From NCBI GenBank assembly GCA_002862965.1, contig PKCW01000101.1:1-8709 (forward strand): DNA of 8,709 nt. The letters are read 5' to 3'. The position numbers and the translations under genes are program-made. The notes beneath the pieces were generated by a model that did not search any database, was not told the origin of the DNA, and worked only from the letters and a program-made list of their open reading frames with translations. This document shows positions 7,027-8,709 of this stretch, piece after piece. Numbering within the stretch: the stretch's first letter is position 1; each line of letters opens with the position of its first letter. Source of the DNA: Pseudomonadota bacterium. Its GTDB lineage: Bacteria > Pseudomonadota > Gammaproteobacteria > UBA5335.

Positions 7027-7055
7027 ATCTTAGAGACCGTTCGGGCCGGAAGCAA
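7027..7055 (-). promoter_or_regulatory. Possible sigma70 promoter for the amidase-trmJ-cysE segment
   Basis: On the minus strand, TTGCTT (7055-7050), a spacer of exactly 17 bp and TAAGAT (7032-7027) match the -35/-10 pattern with 3 and 4 of 6 consensus bases. It lies in the only sizeable gap (65 bp) of the minus-strand series, with the -10 about 30 bp before the amidase start and a clear ribosome site between. It would let the amidase and following genes be expressed apart from nnr-tsaE. No experimental evidence is available. Confidence 0.4.
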
Positions 7056-7061
7056 GAGAAT

Positions 7062-7598
7062 TCATCCGGATAGCTTGGTTATCTCGATCCGGGGAGAGCT
7101 TGGTGACGCAGCCTGCTGCTGGAGAATGTCGAGCCATCGATCGCACACGGATGCCCCGGCCGCGCTCGATGAGGAGAGCCGGACCCGTCGGCCGGGCATC
7201 GCGTGTTGCCATTGCATGATCACATCGATCGGCGGCAGATGCCCGACTCCCCGGCTGGGCCATTCGATGAACCAGACGGCGGGCACAGCCCACAGATCCG
7301 CCAGTCCCAGATCCGCGAGTTCATCGGGGGCGGCCAGCCGGTAGAGGTCCAGATGATGGATCCGCCCGACCCCGGCACAGTCGTAGGTCTCGTGCAGCGT
7401 GTAGGTCGGACTGCGTACGGGACCGTTCCAGCCCCATGCGCGGAGGACGGCGCGGACCCATGTGGTCTTGCCGGCGCCCAGGTCGCCGTCCAGCACGATG
7501 ACGAGGCGCGGACGGGCGACGCGGGCGAATGCGCGCGCGAAGCGTTCCGTTGTCTCCTCCGAGGGCAGGTCGATTTGACAGCGCGCGTGCTCAGCCAT
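7062..7598 (-). CDS. tsaE: tRNA threonylcarbamoyladenosine (t6A) synthesis ATPase TsaE
   Basis: P-loop ATPase that works with TsaB and TsaD to form t6A at position 37 of ANN-decoding tRNAs. Motifs: SEETTERFARAFA (13-25), the Walker A GDLGAGKTT (38-46), VRSPTYTLHETY (61-72), HHLDLYRL (81-88) and FIEWPSR (110-116), all in the expected order. At 178 residues it is longer than E. coli TsaE (about 153). The extra length is a C-terminal tail from about 140 with Ser/Ala and Gln-rich stretches and no recognised domain. ATG at 7598 overlaps the nnr stop by 8 bp, and AAGGGGGG seven bases upstream is a good ribosome site. The order nnr-tsaE-amidase is the standard gammaproteobacterial one. Confidence 0.95.
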   Translation of the reverse strand: MAEHARCQIDLPSEETTERFARAFARVARPRLVIVLDGDLGAGKTTWVRAVLRAWGWNGPVRSPTYTLHETYDCAGVGRIHHLDLYRLAAPDELADLGLADLWAVPAVWFIEWPSRGVGHLPPIDVIMQWQHAMPGRRVRLSSSSAAGASVCDRWLDILQQQAASPSSPRIEITKLSG

Positions 7599-8709
7599 GG
7601 GACGGCCCCCCTTGCGTCACGAATGGCGCGATGCGTGCCAGCACGTCGCCCGCGAGCATGCCGGCGGTCCCCATGTCCCGCGCCGCTTGGGCGGCGGCGT
7701 GCAGTTGCAGCCGCACGCCGCCGCGGGCCGCGTCGGCAGGGGACAGCCCCTGGGCGAGCAAGCCGGCGATGAGGCCGGTCAGGACATCCCCCATGCCGCC
7801 GCTGGCGAGCCCGGGGTTGGCGCCTTCGCACAGGTCGATCTGCCGCCCGTCGTCGATGAGGGTTCCGGCGCCCTTGAGCAGCGCGACGCCGCCATAGCGC
7901 ATCGTCAGAGCGCGCACGGCCGCCAGCCGGTCGGCCTGGACCTCCGTGGTGCGCGCGCCGAGCAGCCGCGCGGCTTCGGCCGGATGTGGCGTGAGGATCC
8001 AGTCGGCGCGCCGCCGGGGCGCCGCGGCCAGCAGGTTGAGCCCGTCGGCATCCACCACCAGCGGCCCCGGCGCCGACACGGCGCCGTCGAACATCTGTTC
8101 GGCCCAGGCGTCGCGGCCCAGCCCCGGCCCGATGGCCCGCACCGTGCTGCGTGCGAGCAAGGGGGCCAGCTCCGCAGCCGATGGGGTTGCCGTGACCATC
8201 AGCTCCGGCCGGCCGATCCCGAGCATGGCCGCGTGCGCCGGCGCCGTGGCCACGCTGACGAGACCGGCGCCGGCCCGCAGCGCCGCCTCGGCGCCCATCC
8301 GCGCTGCGCCCGCCATGCCCGGACCGCCGCCGATCACCAGGACGTGGCCGAACTGCCCCTTGTGCGCCGCCGGTGGCCGGGGCGGCAAGAGGGCGCCCAG
8401 CGGCATCGCAGCGGGCCAGAGCCGGCACGCGCCGGGCAGGTCGGCGTCGAGATCGGCCGGGGCGCCGAGCGCATCGAGCCATACCTCGCCGCAGCAGTCG
8501 GGGCCGGCCCCGGTATGGAGTCCCGGCTTGGGGGCGATGAAGCTGATGGTGGCCGCGGCCTGCACCGCCGCGCCGAGGATCGCGCCCGTATCGGCGCTCA
8601 AGCCGGAGGGAACGTCGATGGCCAGAATCGGGGCCGGATGCTGATTGAGCGCCACCACGGCGGCGTGCGCCATCTCGGTCAGGGGGCGCGCGAGCCCGAT
8701 GCCGAACAG
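7591..8709 (-). CDS. nnr: Bifunctional NAD(P)H-hydrate repair enzyme (epimerase/dehydratase), N-terminus beyond right edge
   Basis: Repairs hydrated NADH/NADPH: the N-terminal YjeF_N domain epimerises the hydrate and the C-terminal domain dehydrates the S-form using ADP or ATP. The frame is open to the window edge; 372 residues are present, numbered here from the edge. The end of the epimerase domain is seen as LFGIGLARPL (1-10), ILAIDVPSGLSADTG (28-42) and FIAPKPGLHTG (57-67). The dehydratase domain starts near HKGQFGHVLVIGGGPGMAG (116-134) and contains LVVDADGLNLL (217-227), ILTPHPAEAARLLG (238-251), ALLKGAGTLI (276-285) and the catalytic/nucleotide loop NPGLASGGMGDVLTG (298-312), with Asp308 the expected general base. 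The ATG at 8673 is internal, not the start, since homology continues upstream to the edge. The stop lies inside the first codons of tsaE. Confidence 0.95.
   Translation of the reverse strand: MFGIGLARPLTEMAHAAVVALNQHPAPILAIDVPSGLSADTGAILGAAVQAAATISFIAPKPGLHTGAGPDCCGEVWLDALGAPADLDADLPGACRLWPAAMPLGALLPPRPPAAHKGQFGHVLVIGGGPGMAGAARMGAEAALRAGAGLVSVATAPAHAAMLGIGRPELMVTATPSAAELAPLLARSTVRAIGPGLGRDAWAEQMFDGAVSAPGPLVVDADGLNLLAAAPRRRADWILTPHPAEAARLLGARTTEVQADRLAAVRALTMRYGGVALLKGAGTLIDDGRQIDLCEGANPGLASGGMGDVLTGLIAGLLAQGLSPADAARGGVRLQLHAAAQAARDMGTAGMLAGDVLARIAPFVTQGGPSHG

Noticed and set aside
5701..7344. A 547-codon plus-strand frame opposite the amidase and tsaE
   Set aside because: Antisense to the amidase, which has a complete active site and signal peptide; no motif in the shadow.

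Overview
The window is high-GC bacterial chromosome with dense coding, short gaps and several stop/start overlaps. Gene content and order (nnr-tsaE-amidase, then trmJ-cysE-cysteine desulfurase) point to a gammaproteobacterium. A copper membrane monooxygenase (Cu-MMO) subunit C gene at the left edge suggests an organism that oxidises methane, ammonia or another small hydrocarbon. The substrate and the species cannot be fixed from this window.

Layout. Positions 1-397 (minus) hold the first 132 codons of a PmoC/AmoC-type subunit that runs off the left edge. A 208-bp divergent intergenic region (398-605) separates it from two plus-strand genes: an Fpr-type ferredoxin--NADP(+) reductase (606-1382) and a DUF4442 hotdog-fold protein (1449-1916). 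From the right edge a seven-gene minus-strand series runs leftward: nnr (cut by the right edge), tsaE, an AMIN/Amidase_3 cell-wall amidase, trmJ, cysE, a cysteine desulfurase fused to an IscU-like domain, and a yidH-like DUF202 membrane protein. It meets the DUF4442 gene convergently at 1917-1948.

How the genes work together. The minus-strand series looks like one or two operons. Five junctions are a few bases of overlap or a gap under 50 bp, and a plausible sigma70 promoter sits in the 65-bp gap before the amidase. Its themes are nucleotide repair (Nnr), tRNA modification (TsaE, TrmJ), cell separation (amidase), and sulfur supply (CysE makes O-acetylserine for cysteine; the desulfurase removes sulfur from cysteine). 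The usual gammaproteobacterial neighbours mutL (after the amidase) and iscR (between cysE and iscS) are absent here.

Most notable are the Cu-MMO subunit C start at the left edge and the desulfurase-IscU fusion, whose scaffold half has lost most of the canonical cluster ligands and the HscA-binding motif. No RNA genes, insertion sequences, CRISPR arrays or prophage signals were seen. There is no gene-free stretch longer than 300 bp.
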